DNA from: Oscillospiraceae bacterium
Lineage (GTDB): Bacteria; Bacillota; Clostridia; Oscillospirales; Oscillospiraceae
DNA: 35,428 nt
Assembly: GCA_017455685.1 (NCBI GenBank)
Contig: JAFSZH010000040.1
Location: 1 to 35,428 of the forward strand
Direction of reading: 5' to 3'
The notes under the pieces were generated by a model. That model was not told the origin of the DNA and did not search any database. It was given only the letters and a program-made list of their open reading frames with translations. This document shows, one piece after another, positions 15,583 to 23,390 of the stretch. A program made the position numbers and the translations under genes. The first letter of the stretch is position 1. The number at the start of each line of letters is the position of its first letter.

Positions 15583-15984
15583 GTGTACCAATTCACCGTA
15601 CCCATGGCCCTGATGGATTTCATCCCGGTGCTGTGCTTCGGGGCGGCGTCGGTGATCCTCCAGCGGGATCTTTACGCCCATATGCGCAAGGACGCCTTCG
15701 CGCTGTTCGCCGCCGGCACCATCGACGTGTTTTCCGCCGGGTTCCTCAAGGCCCTGTGGAAGCTGCTGTACGCCCTGGGGATCTGTGATTTCCACGCGCT
15801 GAACACCCTGCTCCTGCCCATGCAGTCCCTGGGCTTCCTGCTAGCGGGCATGGGGGCGCTGTCCGGCAAGGACGCCACCCAGGCTCTCTACAACTGGATC
15901 GAGCAGGGCATCAACTGCGCGGCCCAGGGCTGCTTCCTGGCCGGCGCGCTGGTCCTGCACAGGTCCGGACTGAAGGACCTCTGA
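15583..15984 (+). CDS. Unknown integral membrane protein
   Basis: A 133-residue protein starting at GTG, with AAAGGAG 7-13 bases upstream. I do not recognise the family. It has about four hydrophobic segments (MALMDFIPVLCFGAASVI, FALFAAGTIDVFSAGFLKAL, NTLLLPMQSLGFLLAGMGAL, INCAAQGCFLAGALVL) and few charges. It sits 21 bases after the flavin reductase gene under the same promoter and before a shared terminator, so the two may work together, for example as membrane partner of a redox protein. That is inference from position only. Confidence 0.7.
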   Translation: MYQFTVPMALMDFIPVLCFGAASVILQRDLYAHMRKDAFALFAAGTIDVFSAGFLKALWKLLYALGICDFHALNTLLLPMQSLGFLLAGMGALSGKDATQALYNWIEQGINCAAQGCFLAGALVLHRSGLKDL

Positions 15985-16004
15985 TCTCCCGCGGCAAAGA
16001 AAAT

Positions 16005-16036
16005 GAGCGGGCCGATGCTCCGGCATCGGTCCGCTC
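16005..16036 (+). terminator. Hairpin terminator after the flavin reductase operon
   Basis: A 14-bp stem with one G-T pair (16005-16018 with 16023-16036) and a TCCG loop lies 20 bases after the stop. The T-tract is poor (TTCGCTTTC). Confidence 0.7.
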
Positions 16037-16060
16037 TTCGCTTTCCCGAACAAGCGCCAC

Positions 16061-16089
16061 TTGCTTTTATCCGGTTTCTGGTGTAAAAT
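16061..16089 (+). promoter_or_regulatory. Sigma-A promoter of the flippase gene
   Basis: TTGCTT (16061-16066), a 17-base spacer and TAAAAT (16084-16089), with a TG one base before the -10. Confidence 0.78.
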
Positions 16090-16158
16090 CATTTGTCACG
16101 ACATAGAATTCTTATATGACCTGTCGGCCTTTTTCCGGACGATCGAGGAGGAAATACT

Positions 16159-17793
16159 TTGCCCGAATCCAAGAAGCAAAACTATCTCCACGGCGCGGCG
16201 ATCATGGCGGGGACCACCGTCATCGTCAAGATCGTGGCTTTCTTCTACAAGCTCCCCCTGGGCAGCATGCGCATCCTGGGGGACGAGGGCTTCGCGCACT
16301 TCAACGTGGCCTACAACATCTACAGCTTTTTCCTGACCCTGGCCACGGCGGGCTTCCCGGTGGCCCTGTCCCGGATGATCTCGGCGGCGGATACCCAGGG
16401 CCGGCAGGCCCAGGTCCAGCGGATCTTCCGGGTGGCGCTGGGCGTGCTGCTGGGCATCGGCGGCTTTTTCACGCTGATCATGCTGCTGTTCAGCAAGCCT
16501 CTTTCGGCGGTGATGGGCGACCGTGAGGCGTGGATGAGCATCCTGGCCCTGGCCCCGGCGGTGCTGCTGGTGTGCGCCACCTCCGCCTATCGGGGCTATT
16601 GCCAGGGACGGAGCAACATGATCCCCACGGCCTTCGGCCAGGTGGTGGAAGAGGTGGGCAAGCTGCTGGTGGGCCTGACGCTGGCATACGTCCTGGTCCG
16701 CACCGGCAAGGGCCTTCCCATGGCCTCCGCCGGCGCCATTTTCGGCGTCACCTTCGGCGCCCTGGGCGCGCTGATCTACATGGCGCTCTATAAGTGCAGA
16801 TACTACCCCCTGCAGACCTACGGCCTGGCGGATACCCCCGACAGCGCCGGGAGCATCATGCGGGAGTTCCTCACCATCGGCATCCCCATCGCCATCGGCG
16901 CGTCGGTGCTGAGCATGATCAATCTACTGGACAACGGCCTGTGCCTCAACCGGCTCCAGTCCGCCGCCCGGTTTTCGCCGCAGGAGGCCCACGTCCTTTA
17001 CGGCGTTTACGGCAAAGCCCAGACGCTCTATAACCTGCCGTCCTATTTCATCACCCCGCTGACGCTCAGCGTGGTGCCGGCCCTCACGGCCTTCCTCACC
17101 CGCCGGCAGCGGCGGGAGGCCAGCGACCTGGCGGAGTCCTCGCTCCGCATCGCCGCCTCCGTGGCCATGCCCATGGGGGTAGGGCTGTTCGTGCTGGCCG
17201 AGCCGGTGTTCCGGGTGATCTACTGGGGCAGCAACCCGGCGGGCCCGGTGCTGCTGCGGATGCTGGGCGTGGCGGCGTTTTTCGTGTGCATGTCCATGAT
17301 GGGCAACGCCATCCTTCAGGCCGCCGGTCAGGAGCGGCTGCCCATCGTCAGCATCATCCTGGGCGGCGTGGTGAAGATCGGCGTCAACTGGGTGCTGGTA
17401 GGCAATCCCCGCATCAACATCACCGGCGCGCCGGTGGGCAGCATCTTCTGTTTCGCGGTGATCTGCGCGGCGGACTATGTCTTCCTGTGCAGGACGCTGA
17501 AGAACAAGCCCCGGCTCAGCCGGGTGCTGGGAGCGCCGCTGCTCTCCTGCCTTCCCATGGGCGTTTCCGCCTGGGCGGTGTACGGGCTGCTGTCCAGGCT
17601 CCTGTCCCGGGGCGGGGCTCCGCTGACCCGGCCTCGCATGGCGATGGCCATGTTTCCGGCCATCTTAGTGGCTGTGGCGGTGTACGCCGTCATGATCGGC
17701 GTCACCCGGGCGGTCACCATGGACGACATGGAGCTGATCCCTCACGGGGAGAAGCTCGGGAAATTGCTCCATTTGCAAAAAAATCGGCACTGA
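16159..17793 (+). CDS. SpoVB/YabM-type polysaccharide or lipid-linked precursor flippase (MOP superfamily)
   Basis: A protein of 544 residues with about 14 membrane helices, the usual size for the MVF/polysaccharide-transport branch of the MOP superfamily. Members move lipid-linked cell wall or polysaccharide precursors across the membrane; SpoVB is needed for the spore cortex in Bacillus. The N-terminal GAAIMAGTTVIVKIVAFFYKLPLG with GDEGFAHFNVAYNIYSFFLTLATAGFPVALSRMIS is characteristic. The start is TTG at 16159, with GAGGAGG seven bases upstream. The gene precedes mazG, as yabM precedes yabN in Bacillus, so a YabM/SpoVB-like role is likely. Whether it serves peptidoglycan, spore cortex or capsule cannot be told. 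Confidence 0.9.
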   Translation: MPESKKQNYLHGAAIMAGTTVIVKIVAFFYKLPLGSMRILGDEGFAHFNVAYNIYSFFLTLATAGFPVALSRMISAADTQGRQAQVQRIFRVALGVLLGIGGFFTLIMLLFSKPLSAVMGDREAWMSILALAPAVLLVCATSAYRGYCQGRSNMIPTAFGQVVEEVGKLLVGLTLAYVLVRTGKGLPMASAGAIFGVTFGALGALIYMALYKCRYYPLQTYGLADTPDSAGSIMREFLTIGIPIAIGASVLSMINLLDNGLCLNRLQSAARFSPQEAHVLYGVYGKAQTLYNLPSYFITPLTLSVVPALTAFLTRRQRREASDLAESSLRIAASVAMPMGVGLFVLAEPVFRVIYWGSNPAGPVLLRMLGVAAFFVCMSMMGNAILQAAGQERLPIVSIILGGVVKIGVNWVLVGNPRINITGAPVGSIFCFAVICAADYVFLCRTLKNKPRLSRVLGAPLLSCLPMGVSAWAVYGLLSRLLSRGGAPLTRPRMAMAMFPAILVAVAVYAVMIGVTRAVTMDDMELIPHGEKLGKLLHLQKNRH

Positions 17794-17878
17794 GTTGCGG
17801 CATATTTCGGTCAAAAGCGGGAAAAAGTATTGAAAACAAAGACTTTTCAGCAAAAACACTTGCAGAGAGATAGAAAGT

Positions 17879-18598
17879 ATGATAGATTTTCCGAGCAAAC
17901 AACACTATAACACGGAGGACCTACGGGCCGTGGTGGAGATCCTGCGCGGCGAGAACGGCTGCCCCTGGGATCGCGTCCAGACCCACGAGAGCCTCCGGCG
18001 CGGACTGCTGGAGGAATGCGCCGAACTGTGCGAGGCCATTGACCGGGCCGATCCCGCCATGATGCGGGAGGAGCTGGGGGACGTGCTGCTGCAGGTGATC
18101 TTCCACGCCAGCCTTGAGCAGCAGGCGGGCCGCTTCACCCTGGACGACGTGGCGGACGAGGAATGCCGTAAGATGATCTCCCGCCACCCCCACGTGTTCG
18201 GGGACGTGACCGTATCCGACGTGGAGGAGGAGCTCTCCAAGTGGGAGGACACCAAGCGGCAGGAGAAGGCCCAGCACACCGCCGCCGACGCCATGGATGC
18301 GGTTTGCCGCACCCTGCCCGGGCTGTGGCGCGCCGAGAAGATCCAGAAAAAGGCCGCCCACGGTGCGCCGGAGAACGCGGACAGCGCTGCGCTCTGCGCC
18401 GAGCTGGTCCGGCAGACGGGGGAGCTGGAGAAGGCCATGGACGCCGCCGGCCCCGCCGAAAAGGAAAAAGCCTTGGGCACGCTGCTCTTTACCGCCGTAC
18501 GGGCCGCCCGGCTGGCCGGGGTGGATCCGGAAGCCGCCCTCCACGCCGCCTGCGAGGAGGCCATTGCCCTGCAGCGGGCCGAAGAGCGGAAAGAATAA
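17879..18598 (+). CDS. mazG: Nucleoside triphosphate pyrophosphohydrolase MazG
   Basis: A 239-residue enzyme that hydrolyses (d)NTPs to NMP and pyrophosphate, thought to clean the nucleotide pool. The N-terminal domain has [30 protein letters not shown] and [15 protein letters not shown], which together give the EExxE-(12-28)-ExxD metal site. [13 protein letters not shown] and the alanine-rich C-terminal half match the second, degenerate MazG domain. The ATG at 17879 has only a weak GAGAGA-type ribosome site, but [15 protein letters not shown] fits the family's N-terminus. It is 85 bases after the flippase with no terminator between, so it may be co-transcribed. Confidence 0.95.
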   Translation: MIDFPSKQHYNTEDLRAVVEILRGENGCPWDRVQTHESLRRGLLEECAELCEAIDRADPAMMREELGDVLLQVIFHASLEQQAGRFTLDDVADEECRKMISRHPHVFGDVTVSDVEEELSKWEDTKRQEKAQHTAADAMDAVCRTLPGLWRAEKIQKKAAHGAPENADSAALCAELVRQTGELEKAMDAAGPAEKEKALGTLLFTAVRAARLAGVDPEAALHAACEEAIALQRAEERKE

Positions 18599-18610
18599 AT
18601 GCGGGTGAAT

Positions 18611-18625
18611 CTGTTGCATCAACAG
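18611..18625 (+). promoter_or_regulatory. Inverted repeat CTGTTG-CAT-CAACAG upstream of hup
   Basis: A perfect 6-base inverted repeat with a 3-base centre ends eight bases before a -10-like TATAAG (18633-18638). It would cover the -35 region, so it may be an operator. A good -35 is not evident, which fits a regulator-dependent or weak promoter. Confidence 0.5.
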
Positions 18626-18670
18626 TTCCCTATATAAGTACAGTCAACAAACGAATTAGGAGGATTCCCA

Positions 18671-18948
18671 TGAACAAAGCAGAACTCATCGCGGAAGTCG
18701 CCGTCAAGACCGGCCTTTCCAAGAAGGACAGCGAGAAGGCTGTCAACGCCGCCCTGGACGTGATTACCGTCTCTCTGGAAAAGGGAGAGAAGGTTCAGCT
18801 GGTCGGCTTCGGCGTGTTTGACGTCAAGGAGCGCGAGGCTCGCATGGGCCGCAACCCCAAGACCAAGGAAGAGATTCCCATCCCCGCTTCCCGCGTTGCT
18901 CAGTTCAAGGCCGGCAAGGCCCTGAAGGAAGCCGTTGAAAAGAAGTAA
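18671..18948 (+). CDS. hup: DNA-binding protein HU
   Basis: A 92-residue histone-like protein that bends and compacts DNA. It has the full HU pattern: [27 protein letters not shown] helices, [18 protein letters not shown], the beta-arm [20 protein letters not shown] with the conserved Pro, and [17 protein letters not shown] lies seven bases before the ATG. Its place after mazG matches the spoVB-mazG-hup order known in several Clostridia. A strong terminator follows. Confidence 0.98.
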
Positions 18949-18970
18949 AGATTGGCCGATCAAGGCATAA

Positions 18971-19002
18971 AAACCGTCACCGCAGCGAAGCGGTGACGGT
19001 TT
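18971..19002 (+). terminator. Intrinsic terminator after hup
   Basis: A 13-bp stem (18971-18983 with 18990-19002) with an AGCGAA loop is followed by TTTGCCTTTT-type sequence. Confidence 0.88.
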
Positions 19003-19021
19003 GCCTTTTCCGGAGCGTTGC

Positions 19022-19050
19022 TTGACAAAGCAAAGCCCGACCCATATAAT
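19022..19050 (+). promoter_or_regulatory. Perfect-consensus sigma-A promoter of lspA
   Basis: TTGACA (19022-19027), a 17-base spacer and TATAAT (19045-19050). Both hexamers are exact. Confidence 0.93.
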
Positions 19051-19090
19051 GAACACCGGCCGCGGAGCAGGCCCCCAGGGCCGGAAAAAA

Positions 19091-19112
19091 CCTCCGCCGC
19101 GGCGCCGGGAGG
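19091..19112 (+). promoter_or_regulatory. Possible hairpin hiding the lspA ribosome site
   Basis: CCTCC (19091-19095) is complementary to GGAGG (19108-19112), the ribosome site eight bases before the lspA ATG. The GC-rich stretch between them could fold further. If formed, this would lower translation from a very strong promoter. Confidence 0.4.
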
Positions 19113-19120
19113 AAAACCGC

Positions 19121-19615
19121 ATGACACAAAAGAAAAAACAGCCCGTGGCGGCCTACGCGCTCGTCTCGGCGCTGGTGATCGCCGCGGACCAGGCGCTGAA
19201 AGCCTGGGTCTGCCGCCATATCCCGCTGTACCCCTCCGCCGCAGAGCAGGTGCGGCTGCTCCCCGGGATCGTCCATCTGAGCCACATCCGCAACGCGGGA
19301 GTGGCCTTCGGCCTGCTCCAGGGGGGACGCTGGGCATTCCTGGCGCTGCTGGGGGTGTTCGCCGCCCTGGTGATCTGGGCGCTGGCCACCGGAAAGCTGA
19401 CAAAGGGCTGGGAGCGCTGGTGCGCCGTGGTGGTCCTGGCCGGAGCCGTCGGCAACGGCATCGACCGGGCGCTGAACGGCTACGTGGTGGATATGTTCGA
19501 GGTGGAGTTCATGGAGTTCGCCGTGTTCAACCTGGCGGATATCTTCATCAACGTTGCCTGTATCCTCTTCGTGGTGCTGACGCTTTTTTCCCGGGACGGG
19601 GAAAAAATGAAATAA
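19121..19615 (+). CDS. lspA: Lipoprotein signal peptidase (signal peptidase II)
   Basis: A 164-residue integral membrane aspartyl protease that cleaves the signal peptide of prolipoproteins after lipid attachment. It has four membrane helices. The family boxes are ADQALKAWV, RNAGVAFGLLQ, AGAVGNGIDRALNGYVVDMFE and FNLADIFI; the catalytic aspartates are in VVDMF and NLAD. GNGID is a small variant of the usual GNLID. The start at 19121 is supported by GGAGG at 19108-19112. The gene has its own promoter and a bidirectional terminator shared with rqcP. Confidence 0.97.
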   Translation: MTQKKKQPVAAYALVSALVIAADQALKAWVCRHIPLYPSAAEQVRLLPGIVHLSHIRNAGVAFGLLQGGRWAFLALLGVFAALVIWALATGKLTKGWERWCAVVVLAGAVGNGIDRALNGYVVDMFEVEFMEFAVFNLADIFINVACILFVVLTLFSRDGEKMK

Positions 19616-19651
19616 AAAACCGCCGGAGCGTTTTCGCTCCGGCGGTTTTTT
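19614..19651. terminator. Bidirectional terminator between lspA and rqcP
   Basis: An 11-bp stem (19620-19630 with 19635-19645) with a TTTT loop is flanked by six A on the left (19614-19619) and six T on the right (19646-19651). The A-run overlaps the lspA stop. Confidence 0.95.
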
Positions 19652-19652
19652 A

Positions 19653-19892
19653 TCATATTTCCCGGTACATGGCGGCGGCGTCGTCCTTCTTCACCGTCTC
19701 CTGCACGCTCAGAACCTCGGCGCGCACCTTCCTGACGCCGAAGGAGATCTCCACGACGTCCCCCGGCTTTACGTCCTGGGCGGGCTTGGCCGTCTTGCCG
19801 TTGACGGAGACGCGGCCTCCGTCGCAGGCCTCCTGGGCCACAGTCCGGCGCTTTATAAGCCGGGAAACCTTCAGCCACTTGTCCAGCCGCAT
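19653..19892 (-). CDS. rqcP: RqcP/YabO-type S4-domain RNA-binding protein
   Basis: A 79-residue S4-domain protein (MRLDKWLKVSRLIKRRTVAQEAC, GRVSVNGKTAKPAQDVKPGDVVEI). In Bacillus, RqcP (YabO) helps RqcH add alanine tails to peptides stuck on 50S ribosomal subunits. Length and pattern fit RqcP/Hsp15 rather than longer S4 proteins. In Bacillus the gene follows yabM-yabN on the same strand. Here it lies nearby but reversed, one base downstream of a P-loop ATPase gene (TGA-C-ATG), so translation of the two is probably coupled. Confidence 0.9.
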   Translation of the reverse strand: MRLDKWLKVSRLIKRRTVAQEACDGGRVSVNGKTAKPAQDVKPGDVVEISFGVRKVRAEVLSVQETVKKDDAAAMYREI

Positions 19893-19893
19893 G

Positions 19894-20304
19894 TCAGAAG
19901 TACTTTTTCAGCCCATCGCTCACGGCGGCGGGGTCGGCGTTGATGGTGATGGTGAAGCTCACGTTCTCCCGGCGGCCGAAAGCGTCCAGCTGCTCCAGGA
20001 ACCGTTCCAGCGCTTCGTTGGAGCGGTCGTCCAGGATCTTGTTGAGATCGTCGATGAAGAAATGGCTGATATCGTAGTTTCCCGCATGCAGCCCGCACAG
20101 GAAGCCGTAGAGCATGGTATTGCCCTTGACGCTGTAATCGTCGGTACGGATCAGACGCGCCTGGTAGGGGATGTCATAGGTCAGATGTTTGCTCTTTTCG
20201 ATGCAGATCACGTCGCCGTGCTCTTCGTCGATGGCGGCACGGACCAGATCGATAAGCGTCTTCGTCTTGCCGGAGCCGGAAAGACCCATAATCAGTTTAA
20301 CCAT
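19894..20304 (-). CDS. Small P-loop ATPase of unknown role
   Basis: A 136-residue protein with Walker A GLSGSGKT at residues 7-14 and a Walker B-like strand HFFIDDL near 80-86. MVKLIMGLSGSGKTKTLIDLV and GFLCGLHAGNYDI recall a conserved Clostridia family of small ATP-binding proteins without known function. It lacks other domains. The ribosome site GAGGTGG precedes the ATG. It forms a two-gene unit with rqcP, which hints at a link to translation or ribosome rescue; that is inference. Confidence 0.8.
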   Translation of the reverse strand: MVKLIMGLSGSGKTKTLIDLVRAAIDEEHGDVICIEKSKHLTYDIPYQARLIRTDDYSVKGNTMLYGFLCGLHAGNYDISHFFIDDLNKILDDRSNEALERFLEQLDAFGRRENVSFTITINADPAAVSDGLKKYF

Positions 20305-20362
20305 AGGAAACCACCTCGATTGTATATTTGAATGAGCCGCGGACAGCTCTGTTCCTGCGTTT

Positions 20363-20391
20363 ATCTTACCATCTTACGCGGGAGGATGCAA
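20363..20391 (-). promoter_or_regulatory. Putative promoter of the ATPase-rqcP unit
   Basis: The minus strand has TTGCAT (20391-20386), a 17-base spacer and TAAGAT (20368-20363). The match is moderate and the 5' leader would be about 50 bases. Confidence 0.5.
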
Positions 20392-20418
20392 GGCGCTTTT
20401 GATTTGTTAATCGAATGT

Positions 20419-21684
20419 TTACTTCCACTCGTTCAGACCGGCGAACATCAGCTTCTTGTAAGCCTCCACGCCGGGCTGGTCGAAGGGGTTGACGCCCTGC
20501 ATATACCCGGACAGGGCGCAGGCCACCTCGAAGAAGCATACCAGCTCCGTGAAGCCCAGCGCGTCCATGGCAGGAGCCTCCACGGCGATGTTGGGCACGC
20601 CGCCGTTGATGTGGGCCTGCTTCACGGCCTTCCGGGCGATCTCGGCCACCTGGGTGAAGTCATGACCGGCGATGTAGTTGAGCCCGTCGCCGTCGGCGGG
20701 GTCGGAGGGGATGGGATAGCATGCGCTTTCCTTGGCAAAGCTCACCACCGTCTCCATCAGCATCCGGGGCCCGTCCTGGATGTACTGGCCCATGGAGTGC
20801 AGGTCGGCGTTGTACTCCACGCTGGCGGGGAAGATGCCCAGACCGTCCTTGCCCTCGCTCTCCCCATAGAGCTGCTTCCACCACTCGGCCATCATGCGGA
20901 ACCGGGGCTCGTAGCAGCCCAGGATCTCCACGGTCTTGCCGGATCTGTACAGAGCCTGCCGGGCAGCGGCGTACTGCCAGGCGGGGTTGGCGCTGCTCCG
21001 CTCGTTCAGAGCCTTCAGCGTTTCGATGGCGTGCTCGGTGACGGCCCGCACGTCGATGCCTGCAGCGGCCAGAGGCAGCAGACCCACGGCGGAGAGGACG
21101 CTGTAACGTCCGCCGACGTCGTCGGGCACCACGAAGCTCTCCCAGCCGGCGGCGTCCGCGGCGGATTTCAGCGCGCCGCGCCGGGCGTCGGTGGTGGCGA
21201 AAATGCGCTTGTTGGCCTCCTCGGGGCCGTATTTTTTCTGCAGCAGGGTCTTGAACACCCGGAAGCCCAGGGCGGGCTCCAGAGTGGTGCCGGACTTGGA
21301 GACCACGTTGACGCAGAAATCACGATCCCCCAGCCGCGCGATGGTATCCCGCAGGGACACGGCGGAAAGACCGTTGCCGGCGAACAGCAACTCCACCCCG
21401 TCGCCCTGGGTGCCCAGCAGATCGTAGGCGGCCCGGGCGCCCAGATAGGACCCGCCGATGCCCACGACCACCAGCACCCGGCCCAGAGAGCGGATGCGCG
21501 CCCCCGCGGCCACGATGCGGTCCAGCTCCGTATCACGGATGCGTTCCGGCAGCTCCAGCCAGCCGGTGAAGTCCGAGCCCGCGCCGGTTTTTTCCCAAAG
21601 GGTCTTGTGGGCCGCCTCACAGGCCGCCCAGTCGGGCTCCTGTTTCCAGAAATCCTTCGCGCCGGAAAGATCGACTATTATCAT
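20419..21684 (-). CDS. pgi: Glucose-6-phosphate isomerase
   Basis: A 421-residue glycolytic enzyme that interconverts glucose-6-phosphate and fructose-6-phosphate. The two SIS-type halves are visible. GIGGSYLGARAAYDLLG and SKSGTTLEPALGFR bind phosphate. DVGGRYSVLSAVG and FDQPGVEAYKKLM match the two family signatures. A little shorter than Bacillus Pgi but complete at both ends. AGGAGG precedes the ATG. The promoter (21726-21754) faces away from that of the GtrA gene. Confidence 0.97.
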   Translation of the reverse strand: MIIVDLSGAKDFWKQEPDWAACEAAHKTLWEKTGAGSDFTGWLELPERIRDTELDRIVAAGARIRSLGRVLVVVGIGGSYLGARAAYDLLGTQGDGVELLFAGNGLSAVSLRDTIARLGDRDFCVNVVSKSGTTLEPALGFRVFKTLLQKKYGPEEANKRIFATTDARRGALKSAADAAGWESFVVPDDVGGRYSVLSAVGLLPLAAAGIDVRAVTEHAIETLKALNERSSANPAWQYAAARQALYRSGKTVEILGCYEPRFRMMAEWWKQLYGESEGKDGLGIFPASVEYNADLHSMGQYIQDGPRMLMETVVSFAKESACYPIPSDPADGDGLNYIAGHDFTQVAEIARKAVKQAHINGGVPNIAVEAPAMDALGFTELVCFFEVACALSGYMQGVNPFDQPGVEAYKKLMFAGLNEWK

Positions 21685-21725
21685 GGATTTGCTCCTCCTT
21701 ATGTTGTTTCTGTTCGGATGTTCCT

Positions 21726-21754
21726 ATTTTATCGCAGGGCCCGGGGATTATCAA
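21726..21754 (-). promoter_or_regulatory. Sigma-A promoter of pgi
   Basis: The minus strand has TTGATA (21754-21749), a 17-base spacer and TAAAAT (21731-21726). Both hexamers differ from consensus at one base. Confidence 0.82.
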
Positions 21755-21757
21755 GCG

Positions 21758-21786
21758 TTGACAGGAAGGAAAAAGAAAATTATGAT
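21758..21786 (+). promoter_or_regulatory. Sigma-A promoter of the GtrA gene, back to back with the pgi promoter
   Basis: TTGACA (21758-21763), a 17-base spacer and TATGAT (21781-21786). Its -35 is three bases from the -35 of pgi, so two polymerases could not easily bind together. Confidence 0.87.
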
Positions 21787-21819
21787 AAGTTATAACAAAG
21801 ATTCGGAAAGGAAACGGCC

Positions 21820-22233
21820 ATGCTAAAAAAACTCTTTGATATCAAGTTCTGGAAATTTATTCTGGTGGGCGTCGCCAACACCGTCTTCGGCGCGGGGATC
21901 ATGTTCCTTTTCTACAACGTCTTCCATATCAGCTACTGGATCTCTTCGGCGGCCAACTACGTCTTCGGCAGCATCCTGAGTTATTTCCTCAACAAGTACT
22001 TCACCTTCCGGGCGAAAAAGCGGAGCGGCGCGGAGATCGTGCGGTTCATCGTGAACATCAGCGTGTGCTACGGCGTGGCCTACGGCCTGGCCCGGCCGCT
22101 GGTGCGGCGCATCCTCAGCACCGCGACTGTGAGCCTGCAGGACAACGCCGCCATGCTGGTGGGCATGGTGGTGTTCGTGGGGCTCAACTACCTGGGCCAG
22201 CGGTTTTTCGTCTTCCCCGAAAAAGAGGAGTGA
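21820..22233 (+). CDS. GtrA-family membrane protein
   Basis: A 137-residue protein with four membrane helices. FWKFILVGVANTVFGAGIMFLFYN, NYVFGSILSYFLNKYFTFRAK and GLNYLGQRFFVFPEKEE match the GtrA family. Members are thought to flip or position polyprenyl-linked sugars for glycosylation of cell-surface polymers. GGAAAGGAAAC precedes the ATG. It has its own promoter and stands alone; its stop is only six bases from the stop of the convergent carboxypeptidase gene, and no terminator fits between them. No partner glycosyltransferase is seen here. Confidence 0.9.
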   Translation: MLKKLFDIKFWKFILVGVANTVFGAGIMFLFYNVFHISYWISSAANYVFGSILSYFLNKYFTFRAKKRSGAEIVRFIVNISVCYGVAYGLARPLVRRILSTATVSLQDNAAMLVGMVVFVGLNYLGQRFFVFPEKEE

Positions 22234-22239
22234 GCCTTT

Positions 22240-23376
22240 TCAAAGGGTACACAGTTTTTTCACCAGCAGCAGCCAGATCTGTCCCGCGGTAAGCGCCGGA
22301 ACGCTCTCCGCGGCCAGCAGCGGCACCTCCGCGATCGTCTCCTCTCCGGCCATGAGCCGCAGGGAGCCCAGCCGCTGCCCCGCCTCCACCGGGGCGGACA
22401 CCCGTTCCGACAACTCGATCACCGGCTCCAGAGCGCTCTGTACGGCCTTTTCCACCACCACGGAGCCGCTCTCGGCGCACACCACGCTCACGCTCTCCGC
22501 GGTGCCCAGCTCCACGGGCACCGCGGGGAGCAGTTCCGTTTTCGGGGTGACGAGAGCGTAGTTGGCAAAAGCGTAGTCCAGCAGGGCCCTTGCGTCGTCA
22601 AAACGCCGCTGGGAGGTCTCGTCGTGGAGGATCACGGCAACGTACTCCGTGCCGTCCCTGCTGGCCGAGGCAGCCAGGCAGAACATGGCCGCGGTGGTAA
22701 AGCCGGTTTTCAGACCCGTGCAGCCGGGGTAGTAGCGCACCAGTTTGTTGGTGTTGGTGAGACCGAATTCCCCGTCCCGGACGGCGTCGGTCCAGATGGC
22801 GGTGAACTGCCGGATGAAATCGTGGCAGAGCAGCTCCCGGCTCATCAGCGCCACGTCGTAAGCGCTGGTGTAGTGGTCCGGGTCCTCAAAGAGCCCGGTG
22901 CAGTTGGTGAAGTGGGTGTCGTTCATCCCCAGCTGGGCGGCCCGCTCGTTCATCCGGCGGGTAAAGGCCTCCTCGCTGCCGCACAGCAGCTCCGCCAGGG
23001 CCACAGCGCAGTCGTTGGCGGAGACCACCGCCACGCACTTGGTCATCTCCGCCACGGTCATCTGCTCCCCCTCCTTCAGCCAGATCTGGCTGCCGCCCAT
23101 GGAGGCGGCCCGGGGGCTGGCCGTGACGATATCGTCGGCCCGGACGGCCCCGCTGTCCACCGCCTCGGCCACCAGCAGCAGGGTCATCACCTTGGTGACG
23201 CTGGCAGGGGAGAGATGCCGGTGCTCGTCTTTGGCGTAGAGCACCGTACCGGTCTCCCGCTCCATGAGAACGGCGGCGGTACAGCCCAGGGAGAAGAGGT
23301 CCCCGGTCCCGTCCGCAGCCAGAGCGGAGGGAACGAGGAGCGGGAGAAGGAGAAGAAAACTGATCAATTTGCGCAT
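22240..23376 (-). CDS. D-alanyl-D-alanine carboxypeptidase (DacF/PBP5-like, S11 family)
   Basis: A 378-residue penicillin-binding protein that trims the terminal D-Ala from peptidoglycan stem peptides outside the membrane. There is a signal peptide (MRKLISFLLLLPLLVPSALA). Active-site motifs are SPASVTKVM (SxxK, nucleophile Ser), SANDC (SxN) and LKTGFT (KTG). The C-terminal beta domain follows, then a hydrophobic tail (LTAGQIWLLLVKKL) that may anchor it. AAAGGAGG lies nine bases before the ATG. The upstream region holds the TATTCAT and DnaA-like motifs. In spore formers the nearest relatives are often the sporulation protein DacF. Which paralogue this is cannot be settled. Confidence 0.95.
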   Translation of the reverse strand: MRKLISFLLLLPLLVPSALAADGTGDLFSLGCTAAVLMERETGTVLYAKDEHRHLSPASVTKVMTLLLVAEAVDSGAVRADDIVTASPRAASMGGSQIWLKEGEQMTVAEMTKCVAVVSANDCAVALAELLCGSEEAFTRRMNERAAQLGMNDTHFTNCTGLFEDPDHYTSAYDVALMSRELLCHDFIRQFTAIWTDAVRDGEFGLTNTNKLVRYYPGCTGLKTGFTTAAMFCLAASASRDGTEYVAVILHDETSQRRFDDARALLDYAFANYALVTPKTELLPAVPVELGTAESVSVVCAESGSVVVEKAVQSALEPVIELSERVSAPVEAGQRLGSLRLMAGEETIAEVPLLAAESVPALTAGQIWLLLVKKLCTL

Positions 23377-23390
23377 GGGACGCGCCTCCT

